In this document: piece after piece, positions 16,043 through 23,725 of the stretch
Numbering within the stretch: the first letter of the stretch is position 1
How the letters are laid out: each line of letters begins with the position of its first letter
Assembly: GCA_942491345.1 (NCBI GenBank)
Contig: CALOAN010000044.1
Span: 186,001 to 250,000 of the forward strand
Reading direction: 5' to 3'
Length of the DNA stretch: 64,000 bases
DNA from: JAHEEL01 sp942491345
GTDB lineage: Bacteria; Actinomycetota; Acidimicrobiia; Spongiisociales; UBA5794
Position numbers and translations under genes: made by a program
The notes under the pieces: model-generated
What the model was told of the DNA's origin: nothing
The model's input: only the letters and a program-made list of their open reading frames with translations
Databases searched by the model: none

Positions 16043-17218
16043 ATGGCCACCCTCGCCGAAACCATCGCTGCTCACGCGCTCGCCTTCGCGCCCGATGCCG
16101 TGCGCATGCGCCGGGACCTGCACCGCCACCCTGAGGTCGCATGGACGGAACGGCGGACCACGTATCGCATCGCTGAGGCGCTTTCCTCCTACGGGCTCGA
16201 TCCCGTCGTCCGTGCCGATCTGGTCGGCCTGACGGTCGAGGTCGGGACGGGGATGCCCGTCGTCGGGTTCCGAGCCGACATCGACGCGCTCCCGATCCGA
16301 GAAGAGACGGGTGCGCCGTATCGATCGCAGATCGATGGAGTCATGCACGCGTGCGGGCACGACGCACATGCGGCCATCGCCGTCGGAATCGCACGGACCC
16401 TCGCCATGCTCGACGATCTCCCTGGCACGGCGCGGATCATCTTTCAGCCTGCGGAGGAAGAGCTTCCATCAGGCGCCGCCAAGCTCGTGGAAGAGGGAGT
16501 CGTCGACGATCTCGAGGCGTTGATCGCCTTCCACGTCGATCCGACGATCTCGCCGGGCGTGGTCGGGCTGAAGGCCGGTCCGATCACGAGCGCGGCGGAC
16601 AAGCTACACGTCCGTCTCACCGGTCCCGGCGGGCACACGTCCCGTCCGCACCGTACCGTAGACCTCATCCAGGTTGCCGCCCGGATCGTCGTCGACCTCC
16701 CCGTGCTGGTTCGTTCGGAACTCGATCCGAGACAACACCTGGCGATGGTCTTCGGGCGAATCTGCGGGGGCGACACGGCAAATGCAATTCCGACGGAGGT
16801 CGATATCTCCGGCACCGCGAGGGTCCAGGAGAGCGAGGTCTGGGAGGGCCTCGCAGAGATCATCGACCGCCAGATCGAAGCGATCGCCTCGCCGTTCGGT
16901 GCGGGAGTCGAGGTCAGCCACCTTCGAGGCGCACCGCCGGTCGACAACGATGCCGCGGTCATCAGGACCATCGGGTCCGCGGCCGCTGCCGTGCTGGGTC
17001 CAGAAGGGGTTCAGTCGACACCTCAGTCGATGGGGTCCGAGGACTTTGCCTGGTTCCTCGATCACGTCCCGGGAGCGCTGATCCGTCTCGGAGCCGGCAG
17101 GAATCAACATCCGGTCGATCTGCACTCACCGACGTTCGAGATCGATGAGACCGCGATTGAGCACGGCATCGCCGTCGGAGCTATGAGCCTTCTTCACCTG
17201 ATGGAACCGTTGCGCTGA
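16043..17218 (+). CDS. M20D amidohydrolase (hippurate hydrolase / IAA-amino-acid hydrolase family)
   Basis: 391-residue metallopeptidase that cleaves N-acyl amino acids. Metal ligands are visible in HACGHDAHAA (Cys/His and second His), QPAEEE (Glu pair), AFHVDP (His) and the C-terminal LHSPTFEID (His). The lid domain contains GPGGHTSRPH. No signal peptide. ATG 16043 lies 7 nt after TAGAAT with no Shine-Dalgarno (leaderless). Its 3' end overlaps the 3' end of tyrA by 38 bp on the other strand. Substrate unknown. A second, more divergent M20 gene is at 53.9 kb. Confidence 0.92.
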   Translation: MATLAETIAAHALAFAPDAVRMRRDLHRHPEVAWTERRTTYRIAEALSSYGLDPVVRADLVGLTVEVGTGMPVVGFRADIDALPIREETGAPYRSQIDGVMHACGHDAHAAIAVGIARTLAMLDDLPGTARIIFQPAEEELPSGAAKLVEEGVVDDLEALIAFHVDPTISPGVVGLKAGPITSAADKLHVRLTGPGGHTSRPHRTVDLIQVAARIVVDLPVLVRSELDPRQHLAMVFGRICGGDTANAIPTEVDISGTARVQESEVWEGLAEIIDRQIEAIASPFGAGVEVSHLRGAPPVDNDAAVIRTIGSAAAAVLGPEGVQSTPQSMGSEDFAWFLDHVPGALIRLGAGRNQHPVDLHSPTFEIDETAIEHGIAVGAMSLLHLMEPLR

Positions 17219-18206
17219 AGCCTTCGGCCTCGAGCGATGCTCGGAGCGCCGGTTCATGCCCCCCTCGAACCGACAAGGTCAAGATGCCGCCTCCGCCGTA
17301 CGGGGCGTGCCGCAACTGAAGGTCTCGGAGGTCGACGCCGCTGTCGGCAAGCGCCCGGCCGACGGCTGCCATCTCTCCCGGCCGATCCTCGAGCGTGACA
17401 CGTACGACGCCGAGACCATGGCCGAGTGAGGCACGCAGACGGCGGGCATCCTCGAGAGTTGCTGCGAGTTGTGCCTCGGACTCCAGAACCGCTGCCAGGC
17501 GGTCCCGAAGCCACTCGAGGGCCGCGGTCACCTCGCTGCGATTCGCGGTGAGAATGTCCATCCATACCGCAGGATCGGACGACGCGACGCGGGTGAGGTC
17601 TCGAAAACTGCCGGCTGCCAGGTCCATGGCCCCCGGAACCTCCCCTGCTCCCTCGAGGAGGGCCGCGGCGAGGATCTGCGGCACGTGGCTGATTCGCGCG
17701 ACGGCGGCGTCGTGCCGCTCGGCGCTCATCCTCACCGGCCGGGCACCGAGATCGGTCACGATCCGCTCAACACACTCGACGTCTTTCTCATCCGCCCCAT
17801 TGGGAACAACCACCCACGTCGCACCCCGGAAGAGGGCAGCACGAGCGGCGTCCGGTCCGGTCACCTCGCGACCGGCCATCGGATGGGTGCCGACGAATCG
17901 AGGGGTGCGAGCTGCAGCGATGATCGGACCCTTGACTGACGCCACATCGATCACCAGGGCGGCAGTGTCGAGATCTGATACCGCGGCGAGCACGGAAGAC
18001 GGCGGAGAGGCAAGCACGAGCAGGTCGTCGGGACCCAGTGTTGCCGGCTCTATCCCGTCCAGAGGGACGAGCGCGCCGGCGCCCACTGCACCGGCGAGGG
18101 CGGCCGGGTCCGCGTCCCACCCGAGGGTCTGCCACCCGAGGTTCCGTAATCCGAGAGCAATCGATGTCCCGATCAAGCCGGTACCGGAGATGATGGCCCG
18201 CGACAC
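17181..18206 (-). CDS. tyrA: Prephenate dehydrogenase with C-terminal ACT domain
   Basis: Oxidative decarboxylation of prephenate to 4-hydroxyphenylpyruvate in tyrosine synthesis. 341 residues: NAD-binding GTGLIGTSIALGLRNLGW, VKGPI, THPMAGREVTGPDAARAALFRGATWVV, catalytic-region RISHVPQILAAAL, SFRDLTRVASSDPAVWMDI, then an ACT domain from about residue 265 (GVVRVTLEDRPGEMAAVGRAL) that probably binds tyrosine for feedback. GTG start 18206 lies 3 bp after the DAHP synthase stop, so the two are one operon linking pathway entry to the tyrosine branch. Confidence 0.94.
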   Translation of the reverse strand: MSRAIISGTGLIGTSIALGLRNLGWQTLGWDADPAALAGAVGAGALVPLDGIEPATLGPDDLLVLASPPSSVLAAVSDLDTAALVIDVASVKGPIIAAARTPRFVGTHPMAGREVTGPDAARAALFRGATWVVVPNGADEKDVECVERIVTDLGARPVRMSAERHDAAVARISHVPQILAAALLEGAGEVPGAMDLAAGSFRDLTRVASSDPAVWMDILTANRSEVTAALEWLRDRLAAVLESEAQLAATLEDARRLRASLGHGLGVVRVTLEDRPGEMAAVGRALADSGVDLRDLQLRHAPYGGGGILTLSVRGGHEPALRASLEAEGFSATVPSGEEGS

Positions 18207-18209
18207 GGA

Positions 18210-19241
18210 CTAGACCTGAACGTGCATTGCGGCGGCGAGCGCTCTGACCTCGTCCATGAGGTCGGCGAACTCACCTGGGAGGATCGCCTGCGGCCCGTCG
18301 ACCAGGGCCGTCTCCGGCGACGGGTGAACGTCGACCATGAACCCATCGGCTCCTGCCGCGACCGCCACTCTCGTCAGGGGAGCTACCAGCTGACGCCTCC
18401 CGCCGGAGTGGGAAGGATCAACGATGATCGGAAGATGAGAGAGGCCCTTGACGATCGGCACAGCCGAGATGTCGAGCGTGTTCCGTGTCGACGTCTCGAA
18501 CGTTCGAATGCCCCGCTCGCAGAGCACGACGTCTTGGTTGCCCTCTTTGTAGACGTATTCGGCTGCGTTGAGCCACTCCTCCACAGTCGCCGTGAATCCA
18601 CGCTTCAGCATGACCGGCCGCGGCTGGCGCCCGAGTTCCGACAGCAGTGAGAAGTTCGCCATGTTGCGGGTCCCGACACGAATCAGGTCGGCGTACGAGG
18701 ACACGAGATCGACGTCGCGGGGGTCGAGCACCTCCACAACAAACGGCAGGCCGAACTCCTCACGAGCTTCAGCGAGAAGGATGAGACCAGCCTCGCCGAG
18801 GCCCTGGAACGCGTACGGCGAGGTGCGGGGCTTGAACGCATCGCCGCGAAGGATCGTGGCGCCTGCGTTCTTCACCGCCTCGGCCGAGGCGAAGAGTTGG
18901 TCCTTCGACTCGACCGCACATGGACCGGCGATCGCAGCGAAGTGCCCGCCGCCGATCTTTGCCGGACCCACTTCGACAATCGAATCTTCGGATTGGAAAT
19001 CGCGGCTGACGAACTTGAACGGCTTGAGCACTGGAACTGCACGCTCAACGCCGGGGAACGCCTCCCACGGGAGTTGCTGCACGCGCGTTCGGTCACCGAC
19101 GATGCCGATGACGGTGCGCCGACTCCCCTCAGAGACGTGGGCCTCGGCCCCGACCTCGGCGAGCCTCGCCAAGACGTGATCGACATCCTCGCGGGTCGCA
19201 TCCGAACGCATCACGATGATCAAACTTCCGTCTCCCGACAT
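18210..19241 (-). CDS. aroF: 3-deoxy-7-phosphoheptulonate synthase (type I-beta)
   Basis: First step of the shikimate pathway: PEP plus erythrose 4-phosphate to DAHP. 343 residues with an N-terminal ferredoxin-like regulatory domain (about 1-95, DATREDVDHVLARL, RRTVIGIVGD) and an intact barrel: IAGPCAVES with the metal Cys, GDAFKPRTSPYAFQGLG, VGTRNMANFSLL, LKRGFTATVEEWL, CERGIRTFE, DPSHSGG with the metal His, and DVHPSPETALVDG (Asp in place of the usual Glu before VHP). This is the functional enzyme, in contrast to the degenerate copy at 355-1434. ATG 19241 has only a weak GGGA upstream. Confidence 0.95.
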   Translation of the reverse strand: MSGDGSLIIVMRSDATREDVDHVLARLAEVGAEAHVSEGSRRTVIGIVGDRTRVQQLPWEAFPGVERAVPVLKPFKFVSRDFQSEDSIVEVGPAKIGGGHFAAIAGPCAVESKDQLFASAEAVKNAGATILRGDAFKPRTSPYAFQGLGEAGLILLAEAREEFGLPFVVEVLDPRDVDLVSSYADLIRVGTRNMANFSLLSELGRQPRPVMLKRGFTATVEEWLNAAEYVYKEGNQDVVLCERGIRTFETSTRNTLDISAVPIVKGLSHLPIIVDPSHSGGRRQLVAPLTRVAVAAGADGFMVDVHPSPETALVDGPQAILPGEFADLMDEVRALAAAMHVQV

Positions 19242-19302
19242 AGTCCCGTTTCGCGTAGAGCGCACAGGGTAGGAGTGAGAGCGGGTGCACCGGTTGCTGA
19301 AC

Positions 19303-19370
19303 CGAGACAGGAGACACGAGACAGTCTCGGGTCTCAAGTCTCGGGTCTCAAGTCTCGGGTCTCGCTACCA
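19303..19370. repeat. Heptanucleotide repeats (GTCTCGG/GTCTCAA and GAGACAC)
   Basis: Tandem 7-bp units between the divergent starts of aroF and the epimerase gene. The order GAGACAC then GTCTCGG makes a potential hairpin. Confidence 0.85.
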
Positions 19371-19444
19371 GTTGCGACTCGCGGTGGGCGAGGAATCGGA
19401 GTCCGGCTCGCCGCACCGTCTCCGGCTTCTCTACTCTGCTGCCA

Positions 19445-20389
19445 ATGCGGCGCATCCTCGTCACGGGTGCGGCCACCCGCACCGGTGGCCGGCTCATTCA
19501 GCATCTCGAGCGGATTCCTGACACCGAGGTATTCGCCGTTGACGACCTCGATCCGGTCGAACGTTTCGCCTCACATTTCGAACGACTCGACATCGACCAC
19601 TTGTCGTTCGCCCGGTATCTGCTCGACCTGAAGCCGCACACGGTGGTTCACCTGCAGACGGTCGATCGTTCGGCCCTGCACGGCGCCACCCGCGCTCACG
19701 AGGAAACCACGGTTGGCGCACAGGCGTTGTTCGGTGCAATTGGCCGGTGCCGTACGGTGCGTCATGTTGTCGTGAAGTCGGACGGCGCGATCTACGGCGC
19801 GGGGCCGCGCTCGCCATCGGTTGTCACGGTGGAATCGAAGCTCGAACCAACTGGAGGTCGCTACCAACGCGATCTCGAGCAGATGGAGCTATTCGTTCGC
19901 GAGACCGCCGAGCGACATGATCATGTTGACTACACCATCCTCCGGCTCGCACCGATCTTCGGCCCCACAATCCGAAACCCGATCAGCGCCTATCTCACCC
20001 TTCCCGGCGTTCCAACGCTGCTCGGCTTCGATCCTCGCCTGCAGCTGATCTCGGAGAACGATGCCCTCCGGACCTTCCTCCACGCGATCGATCAGCCGGT
20101 TCCCGGGACGTTCAACATTGCCGGGCGCGGCCAACTCTATCTCTCCCGGATTCTGCGCCTCGGACGGAGGGTCCCGCAACCTCTCCCCAAACGGGCGTTC
20201 CACGCAGCGCTTCGCGGACTCGCAGGAAGCGGGATTGCGCTCCCGAAGCACACCGTCGCACTCCTGAAGCACGGCCGGGTCATGGACACAACCGGCATGG
20301 AGTCGGTCCTCGGGTTCGTCCCCGAGTTCACGTGCCGACAGACGACGATGGTGGGGTACGGACGGGTGCCGTCGGAGGTTCGCCCATGA
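19445..20389 (+). CDS. NAD-dependent epimerase/dehydratase family protein
   Basis: Extended short-chain dehydrogenase, 314 residues. The dinucleotide-binding glycine motif is VTGAATRTGGRLIQHL, slightly altered from GxxGxxG. The catalytic YxxxK tyrosine region is GGRYQRDLEQ, where the Lys is not obvious, so activity may be atypical. Coupled by ATGA to an acyltransferase. The same pairing occurs in mycobacteria (Rv0501-Rv0502), suggesting a conserved envelope-lipid role that is still undefined. ATG 19445 follows TACTCT by 7 nt (leaderless). Confidence 0.87.
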   Translation: MRRILVTGAATRTGGRLIQHLERIPDTEVFAVDDLDPVERFASHFERLDIDHLSFARYLLDLKPHTVVHLQTVDRSALHGATRAHEETTVGAQALFGAIGRCRTVRHVVVKSDGAIYGAGPRSPSVVTVESKLEPTGGRYQRDLEQMELFVRETAERHDHVDYTILRLAPIFGPTIRNPISAYLTLPGVPTLLGFDPRLQLISENDALRTFLHAIDQPVPGTFNIAGRGQLYLSRILRLGRRVPQPLPKRAFHAALRGLAGSGIALPKHTVALLKHGRVMDTTGMESVLGFVPEFTCRQTTMVGYGRVPSEVRP

Positions 20390-21594
20390 TTCGTGAAGAC
20401 CTTGCCGCGATGAAGAAGGCGGAGCTCCTCGACTATGCCCGTTCGATCGATCTCCCCGGCCGTTCAAAGATGAACAAGGCGCAGCTCGTCGACGCGCTCG
20501 CTATCGAGGAAGCCGATGCAGCGACGCGGGCAGAAGAGATGGTCGGCACCAAGCTGCCGATTCCCGGAGTCAGCCAGAAGGACCGCATCGAAGCCCGCGT
20601 CCGGCGCACCCGCCTCTACGAACGACTGTCAGATTTCGTCGATCCGAGGCGTCGTTGTGATTGGCGCAGTATCGAAGGGCACGGATGTGGACTTCCGAAT
20701 CTTCGTGGATTCGAGACATGCGCGCTTCACAGTGGGCTGGACCAGTACGACGTCGCCGTCCCCGCGACCGGACGGCTCGGATTCGACACCTGGCCGACCC
20801 TGTTCCGCCAACTGAACCTCGCCACATACGACGTGGATCCGATCGGACTCGACCCGGTGATCCACGAGATGGTGTGGCATGTGATGAACGGCTTGTACTT
20901 CGACTACTTCCGCGTGGACGTCGAGGGAATCGAGCACGTCCCCATGGATGGGCCGGCGATGCTGGTGGCGAATCACGGCGGTGCGGCCCTCCCATACGAC
21001 GCGGCGATGCTCTCTCTCGCCGTGCTGAATTCGGCTGAACGGCCCCGCAGGGTGCGCGTCAGCGCCACCGAGATCTTCAACATGCTCCCTTGGATATCGC
21101 ACATGTATCGCAAAGTGGGAGCGGTGTACGCAAGCCGCGACGACGCCCGCCACATCCTCGAGCACGGAGGTCTCCTTGGTGTGTTTCCGGAAGGTGAATC
21201 GGGCTTCATGAAGCCGGTCTGGCAGGCCTACCACGTGCAACGTTTCGGTCGAGGCGGGTTCGTCCATCTCGCCGAAACGACCGGCGTACCAATCGTCCCG
21301 GTCGCGATCCTCGGAGCCGAAGAGGTCCACCCAGCGGTGGCGGTTTCGAAACGTCTCGCGCAACTGGTCCGAATGGTGTTCCCGCAGCAGCGCGTCGAAG
21401 AAATCGCCATCTTCCTCAACCCGATCCCGCTTCCGGTTCGCTGGAACATCCGGTTCCTCCCGCCGGTGATGCCGGAGAACCCAGGCGCCGAACCGGATCC
21501 TCTCCGCATGCTCGAACGGTCGGAGGCGATCCGGAGGTCAGTTCAGAGCACACTCGACGCTCAGCTGGCAGCACGCGGCACCGCCTTTTCCTGA
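20386..21594 (+). CDS. Lysophospholipid-type acyltransferase with N-terminal SAP/Rho-N-like segment
   Basis: 402 residues. PlsC-type acyltransferase domain from about residue 180: NHGGAALPYD (the NHx4D motif in its actinobacterial form) and VFPEGESG. Residues 1-35 (LAAMKKAELLDYARSIDLPGRSKMNKAQLVDAL) resemble a SAP/Rho-N helix pair, and residues about 85-118 hold a Cys/His-rich patch (RRCDWRS, HGCGLPN, FETCALHSG) that could bind zinc. ATG 20386 overlaps the epimerase stop and has GGAGG 7 nt upstream. Probably acylates an envelope lipid intermediate at the inner membrane. Confidence 0.87.
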   Translation: MIREDLAAMKKAELLDYARSIDLPGRSKMNKAQLVDALAIEEADAATRAEEMVGTKLPIPGVSQKDRIEARVRRTRLYERLSDFVDPRRRCDWRSIEGHGCGLPNLRGFETCALHSGLDQYDVAVPATGRLGFDTWPTLFRQLNLATYDVDPIGLDPVIHEMVWHVMNGLYFDYFRVDVEGIEHVPMDGPAMLVANHGGAALPYDAAMLSLAVLNSAERPRRVRVSATEIFNMLPWISHMYRKVGAVYASRDDARHILEHGGLLGVFPEGESGFMKPVWQAYHVQRFGRGGFVHLAETTGVPIVPVAILGAEEVHPAVAVSKRLAQLVRMVFPQQRVEEIAIFLNPIPLPVRWNIRFLPPVMPENPGAEPDPLRMLERSEAIRRSVQSTLDAQLAARGTAFS

Positions 21595-21614
21595 ACAGAT
21601 GAGCCGGCGGGTAG

Positions 21615-21656
21615 GTGCTAGCAATAGCTAGCACGCTGGGATATAATGCAATCATT
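21615..21656 (+). promoter_or_regulatory. Promoter and palindromic operator of the XRE regulator
   Basis: Perfect inverted repeat GTGCTAGC-AATA-GCTAGCAC (21615-21634) lies where the -35 region should be. A consensus TATAAT follows at 21642-21647. GTG 21657 is only 9 nt after the -10, so the message is probably leaderless. Position and symmetry suggest autoregulation by the encoded XRE protein. Confidence 0.65.
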
Positions 21657-22007
21657 GTGAAGAGCCCGACGGTCCCAGATCTGGGAGCATTCATCAGAGA
21701 ACAGAGGACACGCTCTGCGATGTCCGTTCGCAAGCTCGCCGATCAAGCCGGTATCTCGAATCCGTATCTCTCTCAGATCGAACGAGGACTCCGCAAGCCG
21801 TCGGCGGAGATTCTGATGTCGATCGCTCGAGCTCTCGACATTCGAACCGAATCATTGTACGAACGCGCCGGACTGCTCGACGATGTCGAACGCCCCGGCG
21901 TCGAGGAAGCAATCGCGTCCGACCCGAACCTCACAAAGCCCCAGAAGCAGGCGCTGGCGGAGATCTACCGAAGCTTCGCCCGCAACGAACAAGAGGAGGC
22001 AACATGA
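21657..22007 (+). CDS. XRE-family transcriptional regulator
   Basis: 116 residues. Helix-turn-helix: MSVRKLADQAGISNPYLSQIERGLRKPSAEILMSIARALDI, very close to the conserved actinobacterial regulator upstream of HBHA (Rv0474 type, which shares NPYLSQ.ERGLRKPSA). C-terminal segment LTKPQKQALAEIYRSF is also shared with that family. GTG 21657 chosen because it is preceded by a consensus -10 box; an upstream GTG at 21615 lies inside the operator. Overlaps the next gene by ATGA. Confidence 0.9.
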   Translation: MKSPTVPDLGAFIREQRTRSAMSVRKLADQAGISNPYLSQIERGLRKPSAEILMSIARALDIRTESLYERAGLLDDVERPGVEEAIASDPNLTKPQKQALAEIYRSFARNEQEEAT

Positions 22008-22555
22008 CCTCAGTCATGGACACCCAGAAGGAAAACGTCAAGAAGGCGTTCTATGCAGCAGTCGGAACACCAATGGTGGCCGGCCGCAAGTTCATGGACT
22101 TCAGTACCGATCTGTTCACCGAGACCTCCCTGGAGGATCTCGAGAGCGCCGGTCGCGAAGTCACCGGAGCGATCCGCGATTCCAAGATGGTGGAGCAGAT
22201 CCAGGACAGCGTCGACCTCATCCAGGAGGCGAAGGTCGTGGAACAGCTCCAGGTGAAGGTAGATGTCGATCAGCTCCAGGAGCGCGTCGAGGTCTTGCGC
22301 GAGCAACTCGAGACAGCTCTGCACAATTGGCGAGAGCAGTTCACTCCTGGAGTCGCCGGTCCGCGGCCCGTCAAGATCGACGTCGAAGCGGAGACGCAGA
22401 AGCCCAAGCCGACCACAGCCAAGAAGGCCACACCCAAGAAGGCCACACCCAAAGCCACGGCCAAGTCGACGGCAAAGAGGACGGCCCCCAAGTCAACGGC
22501 GAAGAAGACGGCCCCGAAGAAGACGTCCCCGAAGAAGACCTCCACCGAGGAGTAG
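22004..22555 (+). CDS. HBHA-like protein with Lys/Ala/Pro/Thr-rich C terminus
   Basis: 183 residues. A predicted coiled-coil region (about 35-110, with repeated VEQIQDSVDLIQEAKVVEQ-like heptads) is followed by a basic tail made of KKATPKKA/AKSTAK/TAPK units. This is the architecture of mycobacterial heparin-binding hemagglutinin, where the Lys-rich tail binds glycosaminoglycans, and the gene order with the XRE regulator is the same as Rv0474-Rv0475. In a presumably free-living actinobacterium the tail may instead bind DNA or teichoic-like polymers. No signal peptide, as in HBHA. Confidence 0.8.
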   Translation: MTSVMDTQKENVKKAFYAAVGTPMVAGRKFMDFSTDLFTETSLEDLESAGREVTGAIRDSKMVEQIQDSVDLIQEAKVVEQLQVKVDVDQLQERVEVLREQLETALHNWREQFTPGVAGPRPVKIDVEAETQKPKPTTAKKATPKKATPKATAKSTAKRTAPKSTAKKTAPKKTSPKKTSTEE

Positions 22556-22571
22556 CCCTTCGGATTGGACA

Positions 22572-22601
22572 CGAAGCCCCGGCCGGCCGGCCGGGGCTTC
22601 G
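22572..22601. terminator. 30-bp perfect palindrome between convergent genes
   Basis: CGAAGCCCCGGCCGG followed by its exact reverse complement. It lies 17 bp after the HBHA-like stop and 15 bp before the 3' end of the opposite gene, so it can serve both strands. No T-run follows. Confidence 0.75.
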
Positions 22602-22615
22602 TCGCGATCAGGGTA

Positions 22616-23020
22616 CTAGTGGCTGACGAGAGGCTCGAGGCCTCTTGCTTCCTCGATCCATTCCCGGACCATCGCGTCCGTGGGGAGTCGCCGCACCAAG
22701 CGTTTCCTCAGATTCAGCCCGGCCATTGCTTCAAGCAATCGATCGGGGTTCCTGCGACGCAGTTCTCGGATCGTGTCAACACCGGCAACTTCCAGGAGGT
22801 CGGCGTACTCAGACCCGACACCTGTGATCCTCAACAGGTCTGCCCGATTCACCCATCCGAGAATATCGGTCTCGGGCAACCCAGTCTCCTTTGCCAGGCG
22901 TCTTCGTCCCGTGCGGGTCGCAGCGACTTTGAGGAGCGAATCGGTGGTGCGGACTCCGGCCTTGCGCAGCTTGGTTGCACTGCGGTGACCCATGGACTGG
23001 ATCGCGGAGATCGATGCCAT
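22616..23020 (-). CDS. DUF4332 helix-hairpin-helix protein
   Basis: 134 residues. Two helix-hairpin-helix-like repeats are evident: TKLRKAGVRTTDSLLKVAATRTGRRRLAKETGL and ADLLRITGVGSEYADLLEVAGVDTIRELRRRNPDRL. The ITGVGSEYADLLEVAGV segment is the DUF4332 signature. Likely DNA or nucleic-acid binding; function unknown. ATG 23020 with AAGGAGGGGG upstream. Confidence 0.85.
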   Translation of the reverse strand: MASISAIQSMGHRSATKLRKAGVRTTDSLLKVAATRTGRRRLAKETGLPETDILGWVNRADLLRITGVGSEYADLLEVAGVDTIRELRRRNPDRLLEAMAGLNLRKRLVRRLPTDAMVREWIEEARGLEPLVSH

Positions 23021-23107
23021 TCCGATCCCCCTCCTTCTGACGATCCGGGAATGATGCGGCCGCAATGCTACCGGATGCAATCGGCGTCAGTCCATCCGCC
23101 GCGTCGA

Positions 23108-23683
23108 TCAGCTTCTCCGAATGTCGTCCGGTGTTCGAATTCGTGGTCCTGCAAGGTGCTCGAACCACACCTCTTGAACGCCGTCCGGGTGGCTCCCGAG
23201 AAGGTCGAGCAGGTCGAGGTCACCCTCCGAACCTAGGAGGCGCTCCCAGATACTCCGGCCCAGCACGACCGGGAATCCGCGCCGATATCGATACTTCGGG
23301 ACTGACGCGGCAGCGCCTTCTGCCGCTTCGATGAGAGCAGCGACGTCTTCAGTGCCGATCCCCGGCTGATCGGCGAGGGCGATCACCACGAAGTCCGTCG
23401 CCGGTCCCCGCATGACGACGTCAAGGCCCACCCGGAGCGACGCTGCCAACCCTTCAGCCCATTCGAGATCGATTGCGACCGTGGCGTCGGTGGGCGCCAT
23501 CGATTGAAGGATCTCTTCCGCATCCGGGCCGAGCACAACCACCGTGTCGTCGACCGGCCAATGGGAGACATCGGCCAGCACCCGATCGATCAAAGTGATC
23601 CCGCCGACATCGCCGAGGAACTTCGACCCGGCGAATCCGGATCCGGGTTCGTTTGCAAGAACCACAGCAACGGTCCGCGGCAC
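23108..23683 (-). CDS. MobA/MocA-like nucleotidyltransferase
   Basis: 191 residues of the NTP_transf_3 family that makes dinucleotide forms of molybdopterin or activates sugars. The usual signature LAAGxxxRxGxxK is changed to LANEPGSGFAGSKFL: the Lys is kept but the glycine loop is altered. ALADQPGIGTEDVAALI is the typical metal-binding DQP region of MocA (CTP:molybdopterin cytidylyltransferase), and YRYRRGFPVVLGRSIW matches the family's GHPVLF segment. A link to the MoeA genes at 49-52 kb is possible but they are far apart. GTG 23683 with AAGGAGGA. Confidence 0.75.
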   Translation of the reverse strand: MPRTVAVVLANEPGSGFAGSKFLGDVGGITLIDRVLADVSHWPVDDTVVVLGPDAEEILQSMAPTDATVAIDLEWAEGLAASLRVGLDVVMRGPATDFVVIALADQPGIGTEDVAALIEAAEGAAASVPKYRYRRGFPVVLGRSIWERLLGSEGDLDLLDLLGSHPDGVQEVWFEHLAGPRIRTPDDIRRS

Positions 23684-23725
23684 TGGTCCTCCTTCAAGGG
23701 ACCGGTAACGCTACTCCAGTACCGA

